Shown piece after piece: positions 1 to 4,706 of a stretch of 34,359 bases of DNA (the first letter of the stretch is position 1; each line of letters starts with the position of its first letter). Position numbers and translations under genes: made by a program. The notes below the pieces were generated by a model. That model was not told the DNA's origin and did not search any database. It saw nothing but the letters and a program-made list of their open reading frames with translations. This stretch comes from a virus. The stretch covers positions 1 to 34,359 of IMG/VR virus record IMGVR_UViG_3300036945_001039. The stretch is one strand, 5' to 3'.

Positions 1-68
1 CCATCAATGTATAATGTATTACATACAATACCTATTATCCTTGTTTTAATAAAATCTTCTTTTGCCAT
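1..68 (-). CDS. Partial leftward ORF, N-terminus only
   Basis: The minus strand is open from an ATG at 68-66 to the window edge, giving 22 residues that begin MAKEDFIKTRIIG and continue off the left end. The ATG follows the stop of the small ORF at 76-144 by only 7 bases, so it would be the third gene of a leftward unit with 76-144 and 157-453. No family is recognisable from this fragment. The tight spacing and A-rich leader are the only support. Confidence 0.45.
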   Translation of the reverse strand, partial: MAKEDFIKTRIIGIVCNTLYID

Positions 69-75
69 AATATTA

Positions 76-144
76 CTATTTAAAATGTCCATTTACCCAA
101 TCTCCATTTTCATCGTAATAGCCTTCATACCATTCTTCTTCCAT
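76..144 (-). CDS. Small acidic/aromatic ORF, 22 aa, unknown function
   Basis: A 22-residue leftward ORF starting MEEEWYEGYYDENGDW and ending at TAG. It lies 12 bases after the stop of the 98-residue gene and 7 bases before the next ATG, as expected for a packed phage operon. It is rich in Glu, Tyr and Trp. No function can be assigned, and an ORF this short could be chance; position is the main argument. Confidence 0.4.
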   Translation of the reverse strand: MEEEWYEGYYDENGDWVNGHFK

Positions 145-156
145 AACTATTACTAT

Positions 157-453
157 TTAAAATACTGATGGTTCATCACTAATTACCAAGAAGGCATTAT
201 ACGTATCACTATATTCTATGTGAAACTTTTCAGTTTTATTAGAATATTCTAAACACTTATCATATAGATATGTGATTCTTTCCAAATCATCGTGTTCTCT
301 AGCAAACTTGCTATACTCTAACAATGAATAAACAATTGCTTCATCAGAGAAATCATCAAAGCCTAATACTTCTTGTTTAAGTGTTCTAATGTACCCATCT
401 ATAAAAGAAGATAATTTACCTTCTATTATACAAACTTCTTTATAATGTTTCAT
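157..453 (-). CDS. Hypothetical protein, 98 aa
   Basis: Leftward ORF encoding 98 residues, MKHYKEVCIIEG to ISDEPSVF. It is acidic and predicted mostly helical, with no transmembrane segment, Cys motif or known catalytic motif visible. It follows a 297-base gap (454-750) holding predicted RNA-like structures and starts behind an AT-rich leader. It probably belongs to the early/accessory set of small leftward genes. I do not recognise a family. Confidence 0.75.
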   Translation of the reverse strand: MKHYKEVCIIEGKLSSFIDGYIRTLKQEVLGFDDFSDEAIVYSLLEYSKFAREHDDLERITYLYDKCLEYSNKTEKFHIEYSDTYNAFLVISDEPSVF

Positions 454-750
454 AATGCTATATATATTTTGATGTTTTTTGTTTGTTTGTACTACTCAAT
501 CTACCCTATTTAGTACGTGAAGGTTCACACGTTAGCTCTTTTACATCACTCAGATGTATAATATTATTGCAAGATTCTCAGTGATTAGCCCTTTTCATTG
601 AAGAATAGTTAATACGCTCCTCGTAGAAAGTTTGATTTTTTGAGAATACTGCAATATATTGATATTATAGCCCACCCAAAGTGCATTCTGAACCCACCCT
701 TACATACAAAAAGAATAAGACCCACGTTAGTGGGTCCTATTACATTGCTA
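454..750. other. Structured gap between leftward genes
   Basis: No convincing ORF is seen here. It holds the terminator of the 751-1152 gene (719-736), two copies of CCCACCC (671-677 and 693-699), a long inverted repeat (565-580 with 641-656), a perfect 6-bp hairpin at 542-558 and an imperfect palindrome near 513-530. Together these suggest a structured leader or regulatory region for the 157-453 gene. No tRNA T-loop was seen. Confidence 0.5.
719..736 (-). terminator. Rho-independent terminator of the 133-aa gene
   Basis: Perfect 7-bp stem GACCCAC/GTGGGTC with a 4-base loop. Read on the minus strand it is followed by TTATTCTTTTTG. It starts 15 bases beyond the stop of the leftward gene 751-1152. 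Confidence 0.8.
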
Positions 751-1152
751 TTAGAACGAAGCATTAGCAAGCGCATTGATTGCACTCTCGCTTAAGCCTG
801 CTGATGTAGCTTGCTTGTTAATTTCCTGTTGGATATTAATGTCAAGCAATTTGCTATCAGCGTGCGCTTGGATAATCTCTTCTTTAGCTTTGAAAGCACT
901 AAGAGCTGTTAGACGTGATGATTTGATTTCAACACCATTAGCGTCCACAACAGGTTTACCATTAGCGTCGAGCTGACCAATCTCTTTTTCTTCTGCAATG
1001 CAAAAGAAAGGAAATTTAACGTCTTCGTTTTTCGTCCAAGCAAGAGCCTCCATTTGACGTTTGTGCAAGTGAACACGAACGCCAAGAGCTGTGTAGCCTG
1101 AGAAATTACCATTTGCTGTAAAAGCACCATTGTTGATTACAAAATTTTTCAT
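751..1152 (-). CDS. Hypothetical protein, 133 aa
   Basis: Leftward ORF of 133 residues, MKNFVINNGAFTANG to NALANASF. The first ~60 residues look beta-rich (GYTALGVRVHLH, KFPFFCIAEE) and the C-terminal third looks helical and Gln/Ala-rich. A beta-rich N-terminus with a flexible tail could suit a small nucleic-acid-binding protein such as an OB-fold SSB, but no diagnostic motif is present, so that is only a guess. It has its own terminator (719-736) and a leader carrying the GTTTTGGGATGG motif at 1211-1222. Likely a single-gene leftward unit. Confidence 0.75.
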   Translation of the reverse strand: MKNFVINNGAFTANGNFSGYTALGVRVHLHKRQMEALAWTKNEDVKFPFFCIAEEKEIGQLDANGKPVVDANGVEIKSSRLTALSAFKAKEEIIQAHADSKLLDINIQQEINKQATSAGLSESAINALANASF

Positions 1153-1265
1153 TTTGATTTGATTTAAAAATTAATATTAAAGATTTGATTATACTCAATC
1201 TGTGAAAAAGGTTTTGGGATGGATGAAACGCTTTTTGAATTAAGAAAGATTGGGATATATACAGA

Positions 1266-1290
1266 GGGAATTACATACGTATGTGTTCCC
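1266..1290. promoter_or_regulatory. Palindromic element ACATACGTATGT within GGGAA/TTCCC arms
   Basis: A perfect 12-base palindrome ACATACGTATGT (1273-1284) is flanked by complementary arms GGGAA (1266-1270) and TTCCC (1286-1290). It lies upstream of the leftward 133-aa gene and just past the terminator of the 60-aa gene. Dyad symmetry in an intergenic spot suits a repressor or activator site; no protein partner can be named. Confidence 0.4.
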
Positions 1291-1302
1291 AACAGAATCA
1301 AA

Positions 1303-1320
1303 GGCTCTTGTTAAAGAGCC
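1303..1320 (-). terminator. Hairpin terminator overlapping the stop of the 60-aa gene
   Basis: Perfect 7-bp stem GGCTCTT/AAGAGCC with loop GTTA; on the minus strand it is followed by TTTGATTCTG. The stop codon of gene 1311-1493 lies in the hairpin loop. The T-run is weaker than in its neighbours. Confidence 0.6.
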
Positions 1321-1493
1321 CATAATTCAGTGATGTCAACAGCCCTTACTTCAGGTCTTGCTATTGGGATGTTCTTAAACTCACAATATAGATTGTAAGT
1401 CTGCCAAGTCGCAGGTACATTGATGCGATGATTACCAAAATAGAGAATCACTTCTTGTGTATCCCTAATGTACGTAATGTTTGTTAGCTCCAT
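1311..1493 (-). CDS. Hypothetical protein, 60 aa
   Basis: Leftward ORF of 60 residues, MELTNITYIRDTQEVILYFG to VDITELWAL. It is short, predicted mixed alpha/beta, with no Cys pair, membrane segment or known motif. It lies between two terminators (1303-1320 and 1552-1579), so it looks like a separate transcription unit. Its leader contains TAAAGTTA (plus strand), which reads TAACTTTA on the coding strand, similar to a Bacteroidota -7 box. No family recognised. Confidence 0.7.
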   Translation of the reverse strand: MELTNITYIRDTQEVILYFGNHRINVPATWQTYNLYCEFKNIPIARPEVRAVDITELWAL

Positions 1494-1551
1494 AATTCTA
1501 TGTAATTAAAGTTATTGAATAGATAAGAAAGTTTTGATATATATAAAGGAC

Positions 1552-1579
1552 AAAAAAAAGGGGCTCTGTGAAGAACCCC
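1552..1579 (-). terminator. Strong terminator of the 142-aa gene
   Basis: Stem GGGGCTCT (1560-1567) with AGAACCCC (1572-1579), 8 pairs including one G-T wobble, loop GTGA. On the minus strand a T8 run follows (complement of 1552-1559). It directly follows the stop of gene 1587-2015. Confidence 0.87.
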
Positions 1580-1586
1580 TGATTGT

Positions 1587-2015
1587 CTATTCAGCCAAAT
1601 CGTAGCTTGGACATTTTGCTCTATTCCAATTGTCAACTTTGCAAGAGCCTGTTGCAGGCTCAAACTCACCTGTCTCAAGGCTGTACCAAAACGTATCATC
1701 ACCATTATTATCAACCATTAATTCAAATAATTCAATGGTGATTTCATTACGACTAACGCTTTTAGGAAAGTATCCTGATTTCGTTATTGGACGAAGGTAA
1801 CTAAACTCAATGGTTTCTGTCCAAGGATTGTACGCAATGAATTCTGATTGATGACGATTGATTATCTTGAATCGTTCAAACTGTGGTTCATTGTAGATTC
1901 CACAAAGTTTTTCAGTGGCAATCGTTGGATTACCTGTTGCACAAATGATTTCCATAATAGTATCAACGTTGATGTTTGGAAATGTCAATTCAATAAGTTT
2001 TCTTTCTAAGTTCAT
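1587..2015 (-). CDS. Hypothetical protein, 142 aa
   Basis: Leftward ORF of 142 residues, MNLERKLIELTFPNIN to KCPSYDLAE. The N-terminal ~45 residues look helical; the remainder is beta-rich with many aromatic residues (NPWTETIEFSYL, TFWYSLETGEFE). It has single scattered Cys and no zinc pair. Only about 35 bases separate it from the terminator at 2050-2074, so it may depend on read-through or a compact promoter. Its own terminator is the strongest of this block. No family recognised. Confidence 0.75.
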   Translation of the reverse strand: MNLERKLIELTFPNINVDTIMEIICATGNPTIATEKLCGIYNEPQFERFKIINRHQSEFIAYNPWTETIEFSYLRPITKSGYFPKSVSRNEITIELFELMVDNNGDDTFWYSLETGEFEPATGSCKVDNWNRAKCPSYDLAE

Positions 2016-2049
2016 TTTTGTTTTTATTTAAAGGGTTTATAATCAAAAG

Positions 2050-2074
2050 AAAAAAAGGGGTTTTGGCGAACCCC
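2050..2074 (-). terminator. Terminator of the leftward gene ending at 2083
   Basis: Inverted repeat GGGGTT (2057-2062) and AACCCC (2069-2074) with loop TTGGCG. On the minus strand it is followed by T7 (complement of 2050-2056). It starts 9 bases after the stop of the upstream leftward gene. Confidence 0.75.
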
Positions 2075-2082
2075 CTTTATTA

Positions 2083-2427
2083 TTAGCAAGTTTCAATTAG
2101 CAAATCGTAATCAATGTATTTCTTTGTATGATTACAAATTCCATATTTTGCGTCAATGCGCTCGTGCATTATTTCTGCAAGAACTTTATCAATTGCATTG
2201 CGAATGCGCATGTGTTCAACGTAGTCTGACGTAATGAATTGCATTGTAGTGTACAATGCACCATTCTTATCAGTCTCAGTGAATGAAATCATTGAAGCGA
2301 TGTTCATTGGAAATCTCGTGTGCAAATTATTGCAAGAAGATTTCAATCTGATTTTCAATGTGTGGATTGAATGGCTACCAATGCTGAATGTGTTGTAGCC
2401 AAAAGGAATTTTGATTGTTGTTTGCAT
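2083..2427 (-). CDS. Hypothetical protein, 114 aa (start chosen at 2427)
   Basis: Leftward ORF. The frame extends to an ATG at 2508 (141 residues), but the ATG at 2427 (MQTTIKIPFGYNTFSIG) is preferred: its leader matches the AT-rich TTAAATAC-type leaders of neighbouring genes, and the extra 27 residues overlap a GTTTTGGGAAGG motif (2470-2481) shared with the leader of gene 751-1152. The protein is beta-rich early and helical late (HMRIRNAIDKVLAEIMHERI). No catalytic motif or membrane segment is visible. Function unknown. Confidence 0.7.
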   Translation of the reverse strand: MQTTIKIPFGYNTFSIGSHSIHTLKIRLKSSCNNLHTRFPMNIASMISFTETDKNGALYTTMQFITSDYVEHMRIRNAIDKVLAEIMHERIDAKYGICNHTKKYIDYDLLIETC

Positions 2428-2523
2428 AATGTGTAAGTATTTAAGGTTATTAATCGCAGTGTATAAAATGTTTTGGGAAGGAATTACCAAGCTGTTCATA
2501 GCACACATTACTATACTATGAAC

Positions 2524-2563
2524 AAAAAAGAATAACCTATGGTAGATGATACCATAGATTATT
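2524..2563 (-). terminator. Terminator with stem of 13 pairs at the end of the 43-aa ORF
   Basis: CTATGGTA (2537-2544) pairs perfectly with TACCATAG (2550-2557), loop GATGA. The stem continues past one C/A mismatch with AATAA (2531-2535) and TTATT (2559-2563). On the minus strand a T6 run follows (complement of 2524-2529). The last seven codons of the 43-aa ORF, including its stop, lie inside this hairpin. Confidence 0.8.
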
Positions 2564-2668
2564 ATTTATTTCTTTTTTCTTTTTATTCTTTTTCAAGAAT
2601 TTTTTCCACTCTTTGTCATTCTTGTTAGGAATGTGTAGCATACCTATTGCTTTAATTTCTTTTTCCAT
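2537..2668 (-). CDS. Small Lys-rich protein, 43 aa
   Basis: Leftward ORF of 43 residues beginning MEKEIKAIGMLHIPNKND, followed by a very basic stretch (KKFLKKNKKKKE) and ending NNNLWYHLP. It is too short for routine ORF calling, but it is the first leftward gene after the divergent region and has a strong terminator. The basic tail suggests nucleic-acid binding; that is inference. Its C-terminal codons are encoded by the terminator hairpin, so gene end and terminator share sequence. Short Lys-rich ORFs are also common by chance in AT-rich DNA, hence moderate confidence. Confidence 0.55.
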   Translation of the reverse strand: MEKEIKAIGMLHIPNKNDKEWKKFLKKNKKKKEINNNLWYHLP

Positions 2669-2685
2669 TTTTAGTTTTAGATTAA

Positions 2686-2765
2686 GATTAGACCTATTCC
2701 AACAGTGGGGAGACACCCCAACTTACCAAAGCGTGTGGGGGGTTTTGGTTTGGAATGGTCTACTC
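2686..2765. other. Predicted three-way-junction element in the divergent region
   Basis: Outer stem P1: TAGACC-T-ATTCCAA (2689-2702) with TTGGAATGGTCTA (2750-2762), 13 pairs and one bulged T, plus two more pairs (2686-2687 with 2764-2765) past a mismatch. P2: TGGGG (2706-2710) with CCCCA (2716-2720), loop AGACA. P3: ACCAAAGC (2725-2732) with GGTTTGGT-type arm 2742-2749, 8 pairs with one G-U, loop 2733-2741. P3 abuts P1, allowing coaxial stacking. The G-U pair slightly favours a plus-strand RNA. It could be an ncRNA, leader element, origin or packaging site; the sequence does not decide. Confidence 0.5.
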
Positions 2766-2787
2766 CAGCACACACACGATAGGTTTT

Positions 2788-2812
2788 AAAATTTTGGGAA
2801 AAATTTTTTTTT
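2788..2812 (+). terminator. AT-rich hairpin followed by T9
   Basis: AAAATTTT (2788-2795) can pair with AAAATTTT (2800-2807) across loop GGGA; the T-run spans 2804-2812. An all-AT stem is weak, but it lies 23 bases after the three-way junction and could end a short plus-strand RNA. It could equally be an easily melted DNA element. Confidence 0.3.
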
Positions 2813-2852
2813 CTTCTACAGCGTTTCTATAACGAAAAAAGTTTTTACCTTT

Positions 2853-2867
2853 GGTGGGTGGGTGGGG
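2853..2867 (+). other. G-rich tract with quadruplex potential
   Basis: The sequence GGTGGGTGGGTGGGG contains four G-runs separated by single T residues. Two-tetrad stacking is straightforward; three tetrads would need a shortened first run. It stands out in AT-rich surroundings and lies just upstream of promoter-like boxes. Confidence 0.5.
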
Positions 2868-2871
2868 TGTA

Positions 2872-2896
2872 TATAATATTTTATTGTATATCTTTG
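2872..2896 (+). promoter_or_regulatory. Promoter-like boxes for the rightward operon
   Basis: TATAAT at 2872-2877 and TATCTTTG at 2889-2896 lie 23-47 bases upstream of the first rightward gene. TATCTTTG matches the Bacteroidota -7 consensus TAnnTTTG exactly. No TTTG occurs at the expected -33 spacing (the nearest is 2850-2853), so an activator or phage polymerase may be involved. Confidence 0.45.
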
Positions 2897-2918
2897 TTCT
2901 TAATAAACCAATGATATA

Positions 2919-3272
2919 ATGATAGTTCAGAAATTAAAGAAGACAATTACAGATGATATTTCTTTAGCTGAGAAATATTACGCTATTCTTTCGAACATTA
3001 ATTCTCTTAATTTAACAACACGAGAAATACAGTTGATTGCTTTTACAGCTGTGAGAGGTAATATTACGAATGCCAATGTAAGGGAAGAATTTTGTTCTAA
3101 GTATAATACGACAAACCCTACGATTAACAACATAATTAGTAAGTTGAAAAAAGTTGGAGTGTTTGTTAAGGAGAAGAACATGGTGAAGGTTAATCCTGTT
3201 ATTGTGTTAGATTTTAATAAGGATGTATTCCTTGGAATAAGTTTGAAGCATGATGATGAACAAACCTCCTAG
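2919..3272 (+). CDS. Winged-helix-like putative transcriptional regulator, 117 aa
   Basis: First gene of the long rightward block. Residues ~30-95 look like a helix-turn-helix/winged-helix unit: LNLTTREIQLIAFTA, then VREEFCSKYNTTNPTINNII with a candidate recognition helix, KLKKVGVFVKEKNMVKVNP as wing, and a short C-terminal beta region. Similar small proteins occur near the start of late modules of Bacteroidota phages, as I recall. Likely a DNA-binding protein acting on transcription or packaging; target unknown. Its 3' end overlaps the next gene by 23 bases. An upstream ATG at 2911 meets a stop after two codons, supporting the 2919 start. Confidence 0.7.
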   Translation: MIVQKLKKTITDDISLAEKYYAILSNINSLNLTTREIQLIAFTAVRGNITNANVREEFCSKYNTTNPTINNIISKLKKVGVFVKEKNMVKVNPVIVLDFNKDVFLGISLKHDDEQTS

Positions 3273-3642
3273 TATGTCTGTTAAGGAATACCTTGTTAAG
3301 AAGATTGCTATTAATAAGGTGTGTGATAAGATGGTTTCTGAAAAGACAATTGATACAATTATTTCCCATCAATTTGATTCTGCTAATGCAGCTACAGCTA
3401 CAAACAATTCAGTTGAGATTTCTGGATTTGGGAAGTTTGTGTTTAATGAGAAACGTGGAGTTAAACAAATGCAGAAATACACAGAGCAGATTAGCTATTA
3501 TTCTAAGATGCTATCTTCAGAGCTTACAGATGCAGAAAGAAGAAACACAGAAATGAGACTAGAGTCTGTTAATAATAATGTCAAAGCTTTAAAACCAAAA
3601 CTAAATGAGCCTAGCACAGATAATCGAGGGATGGAAGAATAA
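3250..3642 (+). CDS. IHF/HU-like DNA-binding protein, 130 aa
   Basis: Residues ~20-70 resemble the IHF/HU fold: a helical region (KMVSEKTIDTIISHQFDSA) followed by VEISGFGKFVFNEKR (55-69), matching the family's 'i.l.gFG.F.v..r' hairpin. The canonical DNA-binding arm is not obvious; instead there is a helical extension (residues ~75-115, YYSKMLSSELTDAERRN). Crassvirales-type phages conserve IHF-like proteins in the structural module, which supports the call. Likely roles are DNA bending in packaging or virion chromatin. It overlaps both neighbours. Three tandem ATGs begin the gene; the first is reported. Confidence 0.65.
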   Translation: MMMNKPPSMSVKEYLVKKIAINKVCDKMVSEKTIDTIISHQFDSANAATATNNSVEISGFGKFVFNEKRGVKQMQKYTEQISYYSKMLSSELTDAERRNTEMRLESVNNNVKALKPKLNEPSTDNRGMEE

Positions 3643-3859
3643 TCTTCTCCCTGCAGAAAAGGAAAAAGAATTGATTCAACAGGTAAGTGATTCAAGGATG
3701 TTAGTGTGTAAAGAATGTGAGCACATTTCTACGAAGCATAAATCTGTTAGACCAGATGTACATTGTGTCAATTGTGGATGTACATTAGCAGCAAAAACAA
3801 AATGCCTATCTTGTGAATGTCCTTTAAAGAAATGGACAGCCATAGAAAAAAATACATAA
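3605..3859 (+). CDS. Zinc-ribbon protein, 84 aa
   Basis: Eight Cys in paired arrangement: C35/C38, C54/C57/C59 and C67/C70/C72, with the core CVNCGC and CLSCECPLKKW. This matches a small zinc-ribbon family common in phages of Bacteroidota and in some T4-like phages ('C..C...H..CGCPL..K...C..CPL.KW'). The helical N-terminus (SLAQIIEGWKNN) may mediate partner binding. The gene overlaps the IHF-like gene by 38 bases and is followed after 3 bases by the next gene. Function is unknown; its place beside terminase suggests a packaging- or late-transcription-related role. Confidence 0.75.
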   Translation: MSLAQIIEGWKNNLLPAEKEKELIQQVSDSRMLVCKECEHISTKHKSVRPDVHCVNCGCTLAAKTKCLSCECPLKKWTAIEKNT

Positions 3860-3862
3860 GCC

Positions 3863-4108
3863 ATGGAAGCAAACAAAGATTTTAAAGTTACAAAGATTCC
3901 TCTAGAGATGTTCATTAATCTCCTTGTTATATTATATGAGGAAGGAGCAAACTTTATTGATCTTTCTGCGCAGGTTGATGAAGAGGAGAAAAGGGACACA
4001 ATTAAAATAGCTGTCCAAGAGGATTATTATGACAATGATGAAGAAGATGACGATGTTCCAAGTGCAAATGTTAAACTGTCAGAGGATGACATTAATGATT
4101 TGATATGA
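3863..4108 (+). CDS. Small acidic hypothetical protein, 81 aa
   Basis: 81 residues, MEANKDFKVTKIPLEMFINL to LSEDDINDLI. The first half forms a hydrophobic helix-like segment (LEMFINLLVILYEEGANF) that is probably amphipathic rather than membrane-spanning. The second half is strongly acidic (EDYYDNDEEDDDV). Acidic tails of this kind occur in DNA mimics and partner-binding proteins, but no family is recognised. Its TGA stop overlaps the next ATG by four bases (ATGA), so the two are translationally coupled. Confidence 0.75.
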   Translation: MEANKDFKVTKIPLEMFINLLVILYEEGANFIDLSAQVDEEEKRDTIKIAVQEDYYDNDEEDDDVPSANVKLSEDDINDLI

Positions 4109-4362
4109 GTTCAGTTTATTACAATAGGAGTTTGAAAGCTTTGGCAAAGCTGAATAAAGGGTTTCCTTCACATTCGTTAGGGAAGCACATTGCAACAGCC
4201 ATGGATGGGCATTGCATAGAGAACCTTTCTGACAAGGAGTTCTATGAAATATTAAACGATTATATTGTAGAACTAGAATCAGATGTTCCATATTGTGAAG
4301 ATTTGGAACAGATAATACAAGAGGGTCTCGATTTAAACCACATTCTTGACGAGGAGGAATAA
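4105..4362 (+). CDS. Hypothetical protein, 85 aa
   Basis: 85 residues, MSSVYYNRSLKALAKLNKG to DLNHILDEEE; mostly helical and acidic at the C-terminus (EDLEQIIQEGLDLNHILDEEE). It shares a 4-base ATGA overlap with the upstream acidic gene and lies 11 bases before the probable small terminase gene. No Cys, membrane or enzymatic motif is visible. The location suggests involvement in packaging or early assembly, which is inference only. Confidence 0.72.
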   Translation: MSSVYYNRSLKALAKLNKGFPSHSLGKHIATAMDGHCIENLSDKEFYEILNDYIVELESDVPYCEDLEQIIQEGLDLNHILDEEE

Positions 4363-4373
4363 AAAACTAAATT

Positions 4374-4706
4374 ATGGCATTAAAGAAAACTACATACATT
4401 AATACAGAGCTCGATTGGGCAGAGCAACAACTATCTAGTTGGAAGCAATATGTGGATGCAAATCCTATGCACACATTAGAGGATAGAATCAAGTGGAAAG
4501 AGACCAAAGCTGGTGGAGCAATGCCAATGGTTATTGCGAGCATTGAGAGCCAAGGAAAATTTATTCAGGAGACAATGAAAAATTACTTAGCTTTGCTCGA
4601 AGTTGTGGACAAGCTACGTGAAAAAGAAGAGGCCAAAAAAGTGGAGACACGAGGTGGAGCTGAATTAGGATCTATGGCTGAAGACTTCTTAAAAGGAAGA
4701 CGATAA
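4374..4706 (+). CDS. Probable terminase small subunit, 110 aa
   Basis: Small helical, charged protein whose stop (4704-4706) abuts the ATG of the large terminase, the classic position of a small terminase. It has an amphipathic helical core (LDWAEQQLSSWKQYV, RIKWKETKAGG, QETMKNYLALLEVVDKLREKEEAKK) and a basic end (AEDFLKGRR). No clear helix-turn-helix is visible. The small subunit family is highly divergent, so the call rests on position, size and helical character. An unrelated packaging accessory protein is the alternative. Confidence 0.5.
   Translation: MALKKTTYINTELDWAEQQLSSWKQYVDANPMHTLEDRIKWKETKAGGAMPMVIASIESQGKFIQETMKNYLALLEVVDKLREKEEAKKVETRGGAELGSMAEDFLKGRR

Noticed and set aside
2083-2508. 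Longer 141-aa version starting at 2508
   Set aside because: The extra N-terminus covers a conserved upstream motif and lies close to a terminator; the internal ATG at 2427 has the leader type seen in neighbours.
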